DNA of 64,000 bases from a virus: the IMG/VR virus record IMGVR_UViG_3300023179_006341, positions 1 through 64,000 of that record; one strand, 5' to 3'. Position 1 is the stretch's first letter. Each line of letters starts with the position of its first letter. The notes under the pieces were generated by a model. It was given only the letters and a program-made list of their open reading frames with translations. It made no database searches and was not told the origin of the DNA. Positions 8,824-15,970 of this stretch are shown one piece after another. Made by a program: the position numbers and the translations under genes.

Positions 8824-9887
8824 TTACGATCACCGAACAAAACAAAATGTTCAGGTGCGTAGCCTTCCATAATTTCCTCCCAATTTTTTGTAATTTTAGA
8901 TTGGTCAGGTGTTGCAAATTTATTTTGCATACTACCACGAATAGGCACAAATGCCCATGTACATAATTCAGTAAAATGTGCAATACTTTTAAGTTCTTCT
9001 TCTAAGCTAAGAGCTTCATCCACAAATTGTGGTGGCATCATAAATTTCACTTCTAAATGTCCAACATTGCGATTACCATGTTTTGATTTTTCGCTAGCAA
9101 TAGCTTCAACTACTTTAACAAATTTTGGTCTATCATAAAACTCAAAATGCACTGATAAATTAAGGTCACCAAAATGTATAAGTTCACGATAATAATCAGG
9201 TTTTCTTGAACCATTACTATGTAAACTAATGTGATGACCAAATGCGTTAAGGTAACGTAACCAATCTATAAAATCTTTGTTAGTAGTAGGTTCACCACCA
9301 CTTATAATAAAGTTAACACTTTCACCTTTAATAAACTTTTCTTCTAATAAATTAGTTGCTTTGATTAAGTCTGCTAATGGTTTGTGTGGGTCAGTATTAT
9401 TGTGTATCCAAGGCCAACAATAAGAACAATCATAATTACAACGTCTACCAATTTCCCAATAAATTTGTTTTTGACTACTAACATGTGTGCGTTCTAATGC
9501 AACAAATTCTGTTAGTGTTGGATCATTCTTATCCATTTGAGTGGGTAATTCTGCACTTTGTCGTAGTAAGAATATTGTTTTTTCATTGGTTGCTTTTGGT
9601 ATGAATAAATCTGCGCCACATGAACACACATTTTGTGTACAATCAATCCAAGTATTTGGTACATTAAATGTATTCCATACACTACCTAGTTTGCCACCTA
9701 CTCTACAGCTTGCAGTCCAAACATAACCATCCATGTCGATAAACAAGCTATCTACACCTGCGCCACACTTCCATCCTAATAAATGGTTAAGTTTAGCTCC
9801 AACAAGTTCGTCTGTGCTCCAATCTCTCCAATGTCCTAGTTCATTATATGTTCTAATCGGTTTACCCGCAGTTTTGTGTAATGTCAT
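8820..9887 (-). CDS. Radical SAM protein with SPASM-like domain placed first
   Basis: A 355-residue protein. A cysteine-rich domain (C41, C61, C83, C88, C90; motif FIDMDGYVW) comes first. The radical SAM site CNYDCSYC follows at residues 150-157, then ISGGEPT. The N-terminal domain resembles the C-terminal domain of the 5364 protein (VDMDGEIFRGW), so the two proteins look circularly permuted relative to each other. First gene of the minus-strand pair; the gap at 9888-9928 separates it from the divergent gene at 9929 and should hold promoters for both, including an AATAAATA read on the minus strand. Substrate unknown. Confidence 0.78.
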   Translation of the reverse strand: MTLHKTAGKPIRTYNELGHWRDWSTDELVGAKLNHLLGWKCGAGVDSLFIDMDGYVWTASCRVGGKLGSVWNTFNVPNTWIDCTQNVCSCGADLFIPKATNEKTIFLLRQSAELPTQMDKNDPTLTEFVALERTHVSSQKQIYWEIGRRCNYDCSYCWPWIHNNTDPHKPLADLIKATNLLEEKFIKGESVNFIISGGEPTTNKDFIDWLRYLNAFGHHISLHSNGSRKPDYYRELIHFGDLNLSVHFEFYDRPKFVKVVEAIASEKSKHGNRNVGHLEVKFMMPPQFVDEALSLEEELKSIAHFTELCTWAFVPIRGSMQNKFATPDQSKITKNWEEIMEGYAPEHFVLFGDRK

Positions 9888-9928
9888 AGCAATATTTATT
9901 GATGTAAACCCACATAATTAAATAATAG

Positions 9929-12304
9929 ATGGATGATGACGAGCTTCATGAACACTATTATGAATTGTGGAAACGTGGTTATTGGGAAATTCCAAGCGAT
10001 ATTGATGTAAATAATTTTGATTTTAATTGGAGACCACATTCATACCTAAAACCATCAATACATGTTTTTGGTACACAATGGCAACGTAGTGGTGGTCCGA
10101 AATTTATTGTTCCTGAACATGATGATATCATTTTTCATTCATTTCAAAAAGTTGTAAAACTAGAAAACAAAACTAATTTTCATATACCTGACTCAAGCTT
10201 GTTATTTGACTTTAGTTGGCATCATGATGAATACGATGCTAATTATCATTTCCAATGGAAAAATGGTATTAGCTACATTAACCCACAAGCCAATGAAACA
10301 ATTTACTTAACTGAATACAACAATGTTGACATACCCATCATTGGTAAACATATAGGGAACATTGATGAATTAGTCAATAAAGTTAATTATAATTTTTATG
10401 TTGTATCGCAATATATAGATTATTCAATTTGTGACTTTTTGTGGAAACCAAAATGTGTTGATGACATGTTGCACGTTAATGTTTTTAAAACTGAGCAACA
10501 TCAAAATACGCAAACTATGTTTATTAACACAGAAATGTATAAGCGTGGTTATCGTAATAGAAAATACATAGAAAATGAATTCTTAAAAGTTACATTTATA
10601 CCAAGTTTGTTTTTTGTTGACCATGGTAATAAACAATCAGAAAATAATTTCACTAAACTAAAACAAAGATTTCCTACTATACAAAAAATTAGGTTTTTTG
10701 ATAATTGGGTTGATACAATACAACGATGTGTAAGTAAAGCAACTACGCCAATTATTTGGGTTGTAGATAGTCATTATAATTACGACACTTTTGATTTTGG
10801 TTACTATCCTAATTTATGGGATGAAAAATACATTCATGTATTTGGTAATCAATGGAATGAATGGGGTAAAACATTTTTAATTAATGTTGATGAATACAAA
10901 AAAGTTAATACGTTAAAAAAAGATATTGAATTACTTAACCCAATTAAGCTAGTTGACCAAAAAGCTAACATTGAGTGTTCCAAATTTGATAAGTTAATGA
11001 TACATTTTGGTAATGAAAATAGTTTAGAAACAAAATATAAAGTTGCATATCAGGGAAGTTATTTGGCTACTATTGATTATTGGATTAGTCAACACCATTA
11101 TATTATGGGGTATAAAAATTATACTATATGGGTATGTAGTTCAATATGTGAATATTCAGAGTTTGATTTTACTTACGAGCCTAACCCATTTGATTATAAA
11201 CAATTACATGTTTTTTCTAGTAGTTATCATGGAATCATTGAAAAATTTGGTGACACATTTTTACTTAATGTTCATGAATATATTAAAGTGCGGAATGAAT
11301 TTGATTCATTACAACGATATAAATCAGGTATGAAATATATTGATAATATTACTGTACCAAGAAAAGACCACCCTGTTTATCCATTTATTGAAAGTTATGT
11401 TCATACTATACAACAAATTGAAGATGAAACTTTTCCTTATGTTGAAATTCGAAATAGTGATACTGAATATCCTAATCTTTTAAAATTATGGGATACAAAA
11501 CACATTGTATCTAACATGGATGGCAATGCTATATATTTTCCTATGGTTGCAAAAAGTATGATTAAAAATCAGTTGTATGATTATCCACACATTGAAAAAC
11601 CGTTAAAGTTTTATGGTAAACCGTTAGATATTGTGTTTATAAGCAATGGTGAACCCAATGCAGATGCACATTGGGATCATTTAAATAATTCATTAATAAA
11701 CAATAAAGCTACAAATAGAGTAGTGCGAGTAGATGGTATCAATGGTAGGGTAGCAGCGTATCATCGTGCTGCAGAAGAAAGTAAAACAAGATGGTTTTTT
11801 GCGGTTTTTGCTAAATTACGGGTTAATACTAAATTTGATTGGTCTTGGCAACCTGATTTGTTAGTACCTGATAAACATTATATTTTTACTGCGGTAAATC
11901 CTGTAAATCGTTTAAGCTATGGTCATCAAGCCATGATTGCCTATAATAAAAAACTAGTACTATCTAATAATGGTGTTGGTTTAGATTTTACGTTAGATGA
12001 TCCACATGATGTTATTAATCTTAATAGTGGTATTGCTTTTTATAACATTGATGCTTGGACAACTTGGCGAACAGCTTTTAGAGAGGCTATAAAGTTACAA
12101 GATTTGGTTGTCAAATACAATGATACAGATGCAATCTATAGATTAGGACGTTGGTGTGGTGCAGGTATAGGAGAGCATGCTGACTATAGTCAACGTGGTG
12201 CAAATGATGGTGTTGCATACTATAATGAAGTTAATGGTGATTTTAATAAACTGAAATTAAGTTATGAATGGGATTGGTTACGTAGACGTTTTGACTCATT
12301 ATAA
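9929..12304 (+). CDS. Large multi-module glycosyltransferase-like protein
   Basis: A 791-residue protein built from about six degenerate modules. Each has an aromatic D-F-x-W-x-P core followed by a phrase like HVFGTQW (FDFNWRP, FDFSWHH, CDFLWKP, FDFGYYP, FDFTYEP, FDWSWQP). The C-terminal 230 residues (LDIVFISNGEPNAD onward) look like a GT-A-type domain and resemble the 3730 protein, with IALYN-like and RWFFAVFAKLRV segments. No signal peptide. It probably binds or transfers sugars, but this is inference. It ends the radical SAM and glycosyltransferase cluster. No good Shine-Dalgarno precedes the ATG. Confidence 0.55.
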   Translation: MDDDELHEHYYELWKRGYWEIPSDIDVNNFDFNWRPHSYLKPSIHVFGTQWQRSGGPKFIVPEHDDIIFHSFQKVVKLENKTNFHIPDSSLLFDFSWHHDEYDANYHFQWKNGISYINPQANETIYLTEYNNVDIPIIGKHIGNIDELVNKVNYNFYVVSQYIDYSICDFLWKPKCVDDMLHVNVFKTEQHQNTQTMFINTEMYKRGYRNRKYIENEFLKVTFIPSLFFVDHGNKQSENNFTKLKQRFPTIQKIRFFDNWVDTIQRCVSKATTPIIWVVDSHYNYDTFDFGYYPNLWDEKYIHVFGNQWNEWGKTFLINVDEYKKVNTLKKDIELLNPIKLVDQKANIECSKFDKLMIHFGNENSLETKYKVAYQGSYLATIDYWISQHHYIMGYKNYTIWVCSSICEYSEFDFTYEPNPFDYKQLHVFSSSYHGIIEKFGDTFLLNVHEYIKVRNEFDSLQRYKSGMKYIDNITVPRKDHPVYPFIESYVHTIQQIEDETFPYVEIRNSDTEYPNLLKLWDTKHIVSNMDGNAIYFPMVAKSMIKNQLYDYPHIEKPLKFYGKPLDIVFISNGEPNADAHWDHLNNSLINNKATNRVVRVDGINGRVAAYHRAAEESKTRWFFAVFAKLRVNTKFDWSWQPDLLVPDKHYIFTAVNPVNRLSYGHQAMIAYNKKLVLSNNGVGLDFTLDDPHDVINLNSGIAFYNIDAWTTWRTAFREAIKLQDLVVKYNDTDAIYRLGRWCGAGIGEHADYSQRGANDGVAYYNEVNGDFNKLKLSYEWDWLRRRFDSL

Positions 12305-12356
12305 ACGGGTACTAAGTTTGCTGTAAAATAAGTAAATAATTAATAGGAGGTACATT

Positions 12357-12680
12357 ATGAAATATTTTTTAATTGGAATTATGGCTGCAATAGGTTTAAC
12401 ATTTAGCACAACAGTTAATGCACATATGAATGGTGGGCATAGAATGCATGTGCAACAAAGACATTTTCATCATCACCCACATCATTTTCATCGTTATCAT
12501 TGGGTAGCACCTGCCATAATAGGTGGAGCAGTAACGTATGCTATAACAAGACCATATATTGTTGACCAACCTGTTGTTGTGCAGCAAGTGCCACAATCTC
12601 CTGTTGTACACTGTACTGAATGGAAAGAAGTATTACAACCTAATGGAACCATTGTACAAGAACGTACATGTAATCAATAA
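12357..12680 (+). CDS. Small exported His-rich protein
   Basis: A 107-residue protein with a signal peptide (MKYFLIGIMAAIGLTFS, cut near VNA-H) and a strikingly His-rich mature start (HFHHHPHHFHRYH). Next come a short hydrophobic segment (APAIIGGAVTYAI) and a C-terminal CTEW...RTCNQ cysteine pair. It looks like host envelope proteins of Proteobacteria. It may bind metal, or act with the next gene in the envelope. A strong AGGAGG ribosome site precedes the ATG. The stop overlaps the next start (TAATG). Confidence 0.6.
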   Translation: MKYFLIGIMAAIGLTFSTTVNAHMNGGHRMHVQQRHFHHHPHHFHRYHWVAPAIIGGAVTYAITRPYIVDQPVVVQQVPQSPVVHCTEWKEVLQPNGTIVQERTCNQ

Positions 12681-13078
12681 TGAAAAAGTTATTAATTTTA
12701 TTATCCATAGTTGGATGTAGTATAAGTTATGCACAAAACTATGGACAAGATGTTGCTATTGTTGTAGCAAAGCAACCAAGGTATAACACAATTTATCAGC
12801 AAGTATGTACACAATATCCTGTAGAGCGTAAGTCACAAGGTGGCAGTGTATTAGGTGCTATTGCGGGAGCAGCAATTGGTAATCAAATTGGTGGTGGTAG
12901 TGGTCGTGATATTGCTACTGCTGCGGGTGCTGTCATTGGTAGTCAATTAGGTGGTCAAAGTGATGGCAGTGTTGTTGAAATGCAAACAAGATGTAGTCAA
13001 CAACCTATGCAAGTACAAGCAGGTGAGGTGGTTACTTTTGAATATCGTGGACGTAGATTTACACAAGTTTTCCATTAA
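12680..13078 (+). CDS. Glycine-zipper envelope protein (17 kDa surface antigen-like)
   Basis: A 132-residue protein with signal peptide MKKLLILLSIVGCSISYAQ. Residues 50-95 form two glycine-zipper helices (GSVLGAIAGAAIGNQIGGG and AAGAVIGSQLGG), as in the Rickettsia 17 kDa antigen and YcfJ-type families. Such proteins associate with the outer membrane or periplasm. The signal peptide contains a Cys but not a convincing lipobox. It is coupled to the His-rich gene upstream. In a phage it could alter the envelope during infection; this is inference. Confidence 0.65.
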   Translation: MKKLLILLSIVGCSISYAQNYGQDVAIVVAKQPRYNTIYQQVCTQYPVERKSQGGSVLGAIAGAAIGNQIGGGSGRDIATAAGAVIGSQLGGQSDGSVVEMQTRCSQQPMQVQAGEVVTFEYRGRRFTQVFH

Positions 13079-13084
13079 TATTAT

Positions 13085-13092
13085 TATAAATA
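13085..13092 (+). promoter_or_regulatory. Late-promoter-like octamer TATAAATA
   Basis: TATAAATA lies 24 bases before the adhesin start at 13117 and matches the T4-type late promoter core. The same octamer recurs before many virion and cargo genes here. Confidence 0.55.
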
Positions 13093-13108
13093 TATGGATA
13101 TAAAGGTT

Positions 13109-13139
13109 TTTTCAATATGTCATTTACTATAACAGGTGG
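13109..13139 (+). repeat. 31-bp direct repeat, copy 1
   Basis: The 31 bases across the start of the glycine-rich adhesin gene recur exactly at 13999-14029. The repeat spans the translation start and the first seven codons (MSFTITG), which suggests duplication of an adhesin gene start. Confidence 0.85.
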
Positions 13140-13986
13140 GTTACAATTATTAGGTGGGATGCAAGCAATTACTCCACCACCATCAGGACAGGCAGAATAT
13201 ATAGTACCTGGGACATACACATGGGTTGCACCCACAGGGGTAAGCTCAGTAAGTGCAGTTGCTATTGGAGCAGGGGGTGGTGGTGCAACTAATACAATTT
13301 TTGTAGTAGGTGGAGGTGGAGCTGGTCTTGGTTATGCGAATATTAGTGTAACATCGGGAAATCCTTATACTGTAGTTGTAGGGCAAAGAGGTCCACAAGG
13401 AGATGCTGGCTCTCCAGGAGGGCAAAGTTATTTTTCTGCGAATACTGTATTAGCAGGAAATGGTGGTGGAGGTGGGTCTGCAACTTCAAACCCTAGTAAT
13501 AAACCAGGCGGAACGGGTGGGGGATACGTAGGAAATGGTGGTGGTTTTGGTGGTAATGGAGGAAATAATTCAGGTCTAGGTGGTTCAGGAGGTGGTGGTG
13601 CAGGTGGTTATTCAGGAAATGGTGGAATTGGTGGTGTAGTAGGTAGTAGTGGAGCAACAGGCACTGGCGGGGCAGCAGGTGGAGGTGGAGGCGGTCAATC
13701 TAATTATTATAACGGTTCAGGTGGTGGGGGTACAGGAATATATGGGGCAGGAAGTAGCGGTTCAGGTGGACCTGTCCAAACAGGTGGAAACGGTGGGTCG
13801 GGTGGAACTCAAGGTGGAGCAGGAGGTTATGGATATCATAGCGCAGGAGGGGGTGGTGGAACTTATGGTGGTGGAGCAGGTGGTTCTATATCAACAAACC
13901 CAACAGGTTTAGGAGGAAATGGTGCTGTAAGAATAATTTGGGGAAGTGGAAGACATTATCCGTCCACAGGCACAGCAAACGTATAA
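13117..13986 (+). CDS. Glycine-rich tail-tip adhesin-like protein
   Basis: A 289-residue protein. Residues 1-50 form a short head (MSFTITGG..., then AEYIVPGTYTWVAPTGV). Residues 60-265 are dominated by runs such as GAGGGGA, GGNGGN and GGGGG with few bulky residues. It ends GAVRIIWG, a closure typical of phage glycine-rich proteins. T4-like phages use gp38 adhesins with glycine-rich polyglycine-helix cores to bind outer-membrane receptors, so a receptor-binding role is plausible. Out-of-frame readings through it are artefacts of the GGN bias. A duplicated 5' end follows. Confidence 0.6.
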   Translation: MSFTITGGLQLLGGMQAITPPPSGQAEYIVPGTYTWVAPTGVSSVSAVAIGAGGGGATNTIFVVGGGGAGLGYANISVTSGNPYTVVVGQRGPQGDAGSPGGQSYFSANTVLAGNGGGGGSATSNPSNKPGGTGGGYVGNGGGFGGNGGNNSGLGGSGGGGAGGYSGNGGIGGVVGSSGATGTGGAAGGGGGGQSNYYNGSGGGGTGIYGAGSSGSGGPVQTGGNGGSGGTQGGAGGYGYHSAGGGGGTYGGGAGGSISTNPTGLGGNGAVRIIWGSGRHYPSTGTANV

Positions 13987-13998
13987 TATAAAAAAGGG

Positions 13999-14029
13999 TT
14001 TTCAATATGTCATTTACTATAACAGGTGG
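13999..14029 (+). repeat. 31-bp direct repeat, copy 2
   Basis: Exact copy of 13109-13139, here leading into a reading frame that stops after 23 codons. Confidence 0.85.
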
Positions 14030-14078
14030 TATAAGTTTTACAGGTTGCATACAAAGTAAAACGCTTTACCAACTTTAG
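14007..14078 (+). pseudogene. Truncated adhesin gene start
   Basis: An ATG with the same upstream and first codons as the adhesin at 13117 reads MSFTITGGISFTGCIQ and stops at codon 24. The ISF phrase also occurs in the minus-strand lectin protein (PGISFGSGINF). It is probably the surviving 5' end of another adhesin gene lost by recombination. A genuine 23-residue peptide is less likely. The remaining 140 bases to the BMP gene hold no other ORF. Confidence 0.55.
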
Positions 14079-14136
14079 AAACTATACTAAGAGCAAATGC
14101 AGCAATGTGCCACATCGACCAATAAAAAAAATAGAA

Positions 14137-14167
14137 TTGACATATTCTACTTATTATCCAAAATACT
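14137..14167 (+). promoter_or_regulatory. Possible sigma70-type promoter for the BMP gene
   Basis: A perfect -35 hexamer TTGACA is at 14137-14142. The only -10 candidate at workable spacing is the weak AATACT at 14162-14167 (19-base gap). The -35 is convincing, the -10 is not. Confidence 0.3.
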
Positions 14168-14222
14168 TTACTACAGTTTTCAGGTATGTTAAATAGAATT
14201 ACTTTTTAAAAGGAACAATTCT

Positions 14223-15350
14223 ATGATTTTAACAAAAAGAAAACTTGTTAGTATGACAGTTGCTGCAATTACAGCACTTACTTTAGCAAGTTGCAGCAAA
14301 AAAGAAGAAGCTAAAGCACCTGCTGAACCACCTAAAGCAGCAGAACCATTAAAAGTTGGCTTCGTATATGTTGGTCCCGTAGGTGATGCAGGTTGGACAT
14401 TTGCACATGATAATGGTCGCAAACACATTGAAAGCAAGTTTGGTGATAAAATTAAAACTACATTTGTAGAAAAAGTACCTGAAGGTGCTGATGCTGAACG
14501 TGTTATTCGTGATTTAGTTAGCCAAGGTAATAAGCTAATTTTCGCTACATCATTTGGTTTTGGTGATGCTATGGAAAAAGTAGCAAAAGATCATCCTGAT
14601 GTTAAGTTTGAACATGCAACAGGTTATAAAACATCAGAAAATTTACGTGTATATGAAGCAAGATTCTATGAAGATGCTTATATGGCAGGTATTGTAGCAG
14701 GTAGTATGACAAAAACTAATACACTAGGATTTGTTGCTAGTTTTCCAATTCCTGAAGTATTGCGTAACATCAATGCATTTACAATGGGTGCAAGAAGTGT
14801 TAATCCTAAAGTTACTACCAAAGTTGTATGGGTGAATACTTGGTTCGATCCACCTAAAGAAGGTGAAGCAGCACAAGCATTAATTAATCAAAAAGCAGAC
14901 GTATTGTTACAAAATACAGATTCTACTGCAGTACTATTAACAGCAGAAAAGAATGGCAAATTTGCCTTTGGTTGGGATAGTGACATGAGCGCATTTGCTC
15001 CAAAAGCACATCTAGGTTCTGCCATCGTAAATTGGGGACCATACTACGAAAAAGCTGTTAACGATGTATTAAATGGTACATGGAAAACAAGTGATACCAA
15101 ATGGGGAACCAAAGAAGGTACTAATGATTTAGTGAAGATTAATGATGTCGTATCTGATGCTGCTAAGAAAAAAGTTGATGAAGTTAAATCATCATTAAAA
15201 GCAGGTACATTTGCAGTGTTTAAAGGACCACTTAAAGACAACACAGGTAAAGTTGTATTGGAAAAAGATGTGGTTGGTGATGATGCATGGAAGGGTAGGA
15301 TTAACTTTTATGTTGAAGGTGTAGAAGGTAAGATTCCTTCAGGTAAGTAA
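14223..15350 (+). CDS. BMP-family ABC transporter substrate-binding lipoprotein
   Basis: A 375-residue protein. A lipoprotein signal with lipobox LASC (Cys24) is followed by an Ala/Pro/Glu/Lys linker. Then comes a periplasmic binding fold: LKVGFVYVGPVGDAGWTFAHD, RVIRDLVSQGNKLIFATSFG, AGIVAGSMT and GWDSDMSAFAP. This is the Bmp/PnrA-like family that binds purine nucleosides in several bacteria. It closely resembles burkholderial proteins. No permease or ATPase lies nearby, so it would work with host transporter parts, perhaps to raise nucleoside uptake. RBS AAGGA precedes the start. Probable host-derived auxiliary gene. Confidence 0.85.
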   Translation: MILTKRKLVSMTVAAITALTLASCSKKEEAKAPAEPPKAAEPLKVGFVYVGPVGDAGWTFAHDNGRKHIESKFGDKIKTTFVEKVPEGADAERVIRDLVSQGNKLIFATSFGFGDAMEKVAKDHPDVKFEHATGYKTSENLRVYEARFYEDAYMAGIVAGSMTKTNTLGFVASFPIPEVLRNINAFTMGARSVNPKVTTKVVWVNTWFDPPKEGEAAQALINQKADVLLQNTDSTAVLLTAEKNGKFAFGWDSDMSAFAPKAHLGSAIVNWGPYYEKAVNDVLNGTWKTSDTKWGTKEGTNDLVKINDVVSDAAKKKVDEVKSSLKAGTFAVFKGPLKDNTGKVVLEKDVVGDDAWKGRINFYVEGVEGKIPSGK

Positions 15351-15544
15351 TGTTTAATTCAGCCAATACAAGGTTATCACAAATTGCAAAACGTGCAGGG
15401 GTAGAATATACGGAAAGCATTGAGTTATTTGCTGAAATGATAGCTGAAGAATGTGCTGAAATTGCGGATACAGCGTGGCAGGTAAATTTATCTGCTGCGC
15501 CTGTTATTCGTAGACATTTTAATTTAATTGAGCCTAAAAAATGA
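15350..15544 (+). CDS. Small phage protein, helical (MazG-like fragment)
   Basis: A 64-residue protein. The start overlaps the BMP stop (TAATG). The centre ELFAEMIAEECAEIAD resembles acidic helices seen in many short phage proteins, sometimes described as MazG-like but too short to be a full pyrophosphohydrolase. A related layout occurs in the protein at 57587 (NEIIKRAGF). Function unknown. Overlaps the next small gene by 4 bases. Confidence 0.6.
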   Translation: MFNSANTRLSQIAKRAGVEYTESIELFAEMIAEECAEIADTAWQVNLSAAPVIRRHFNLIEPKK

Positions 15545-15690
15545 ATAACATTTCTAAAGATAATTTATTTATTGGTGTGTTTGTAGCATCATTAGTGTTG
15601 ATAGGTATATTTTTTGATATTGGAGAAACATGCATGATAGGATGGAACCCAATGTTAGGTGAATGTTCTGATATTGTTAAACCTAAATAA
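15541..15690 (+). CDS. Small single-pass membrane protein
   Basis: A 49-residue ORF starting in the ATGA overlap with the upstream gene. Residues 9-25 (LFIGVFVASLVLIGIFF) form one hydrophobic helix, followed by a short tail with two Cys. No family recognised. The tight coupling to neighbours is the main evidence that it is real. Confidence 0.5.
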   Translation: MNNISKDNLFIGVFVASLVLIGIFFDIGETCMIGWNPMLGECSDIVKPK

Positions 15691-15694
15691 CGTG

Positions 15695-15787
15695 ATGGAT
15701 TGGTACACACTAGGTTTACTTTTGTTTGTATGTATTGCAGTGTGGATTATAGAAGATATAATTTTACCAAAGTATCAAAATAAATAA
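15695..15787 (+). CDS. Very small membrane peptide
   Basis: A 30-residue ORF beginning MDWYTLGLLLFV with one hydrophobic helix and a basic end (PKYQNK). It starts 4 bases after the previous stop; a GTG at 15692 is an alternative start. It ends beside the tmRNA acceptor piece. Small size makes the call tentative. Confidence 0.35.
   Translation: MDWYTLGLLLFVCIAVWIIEDIILPKYQNK
15779..15786 (+). promoter_or_regulatory. Late-promoter-like octamer AATAAATA before the tmRNA
   Basis: AATAAATA sits a few bases before the acceptor piece of the permuted tmRNA. It matches the NATAAATA pattern found before other late genes, though it also overlaps the end of the small ORF. Confidence 0.4.
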
Positions 15788-15790
15788 TAG

Positions 15791-15855
15791 TATTGTTGTA
15801 TGAAGTTGATGGAAAAGTGCTGCGGACGAGGGTTCGAATCCCTCCCACTCCACCA
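15791..15855 (+). ncRNA. tmRNA acceptor piece
   Basis: The 3' part of the tRNA domain: T stem 15828-15832 and 15840-15844, T loop TTCGAAT, acceptor strand 15845-15851, discriminator A at 15852 and encoded CCA at 15853-15855. GTTGT near 15794 could pair with ACAAC in the coding piece to form P2. The 5' end is uncertain by several bases. Confidence 0.85.
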
Positions 15856-15861
15856 TAAATA
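15854..15861 (+). promoter_or_regulatory. Late-promoter-like octamer at the tmRNA processing junction
   Basis: CATAAATA begins inside the encoded CCA and runs into the intervening segment. If it works as a late promoter, transcripts would start near the small ORF at 15868 and could make the coding piece separately from the acceptor piece. Confidence 0.4.
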
Positions 15862-15867
15862 GATTGA

Positions 15868-15969
15868 ATGACTGAAGAAGAGATTAATAAAAGAAATTTT
15901 AAAATTAATGTTGTAATAATTTTATTAGTTTATGTAATAGGTATTACTGTTAATATAGTCTTTTTATGA
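15868..15969 (+). CDS. 33-residue membrane peptide ORF inside the tmRNA intervening segment
   Basis: The ORF reads MTEEEINKRNF, then a strongly hydrophobic stretch (INVVIILLVYVIGITVNIVF) of one transmembrane helix, and stops one base before the tmRNA coding piece. It fills nearly the whole intervening segment. No strong Shine-Dalgarno is visible. Small membrane ORFs are common nearby, which supports it; its short length counts against it. Function unknown. Confidence 0.4.
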   Translation: MTEEEINKRNFKINVVIILLVYVIGITVNIVFL

Positions 15970-15970
15970 T

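Noticed and set aside
13649-13912. Second plus-frame ORF in the glycine-rich adhesin
   Set aside because: It is the shifted reading of GGN-rich codons and gives Val/Glu/Gln-biased nonsense.
14079-14136. Additional gene between the adhesin remnant and the BMP gene
   Set aside because: No ORF with a ribosome site is present; only the promoter-like -35 and the leader of the BMP gene are seen.
15820-15855. A separate tRNA gene ending in CCA
   Set aside because: Only a T arm and acceptor 3' strand exist here. No D or anticodon arm lies upstream, and the 5' strand that pairs with it is at 15971, so it is the tmRNA acceptor piece.
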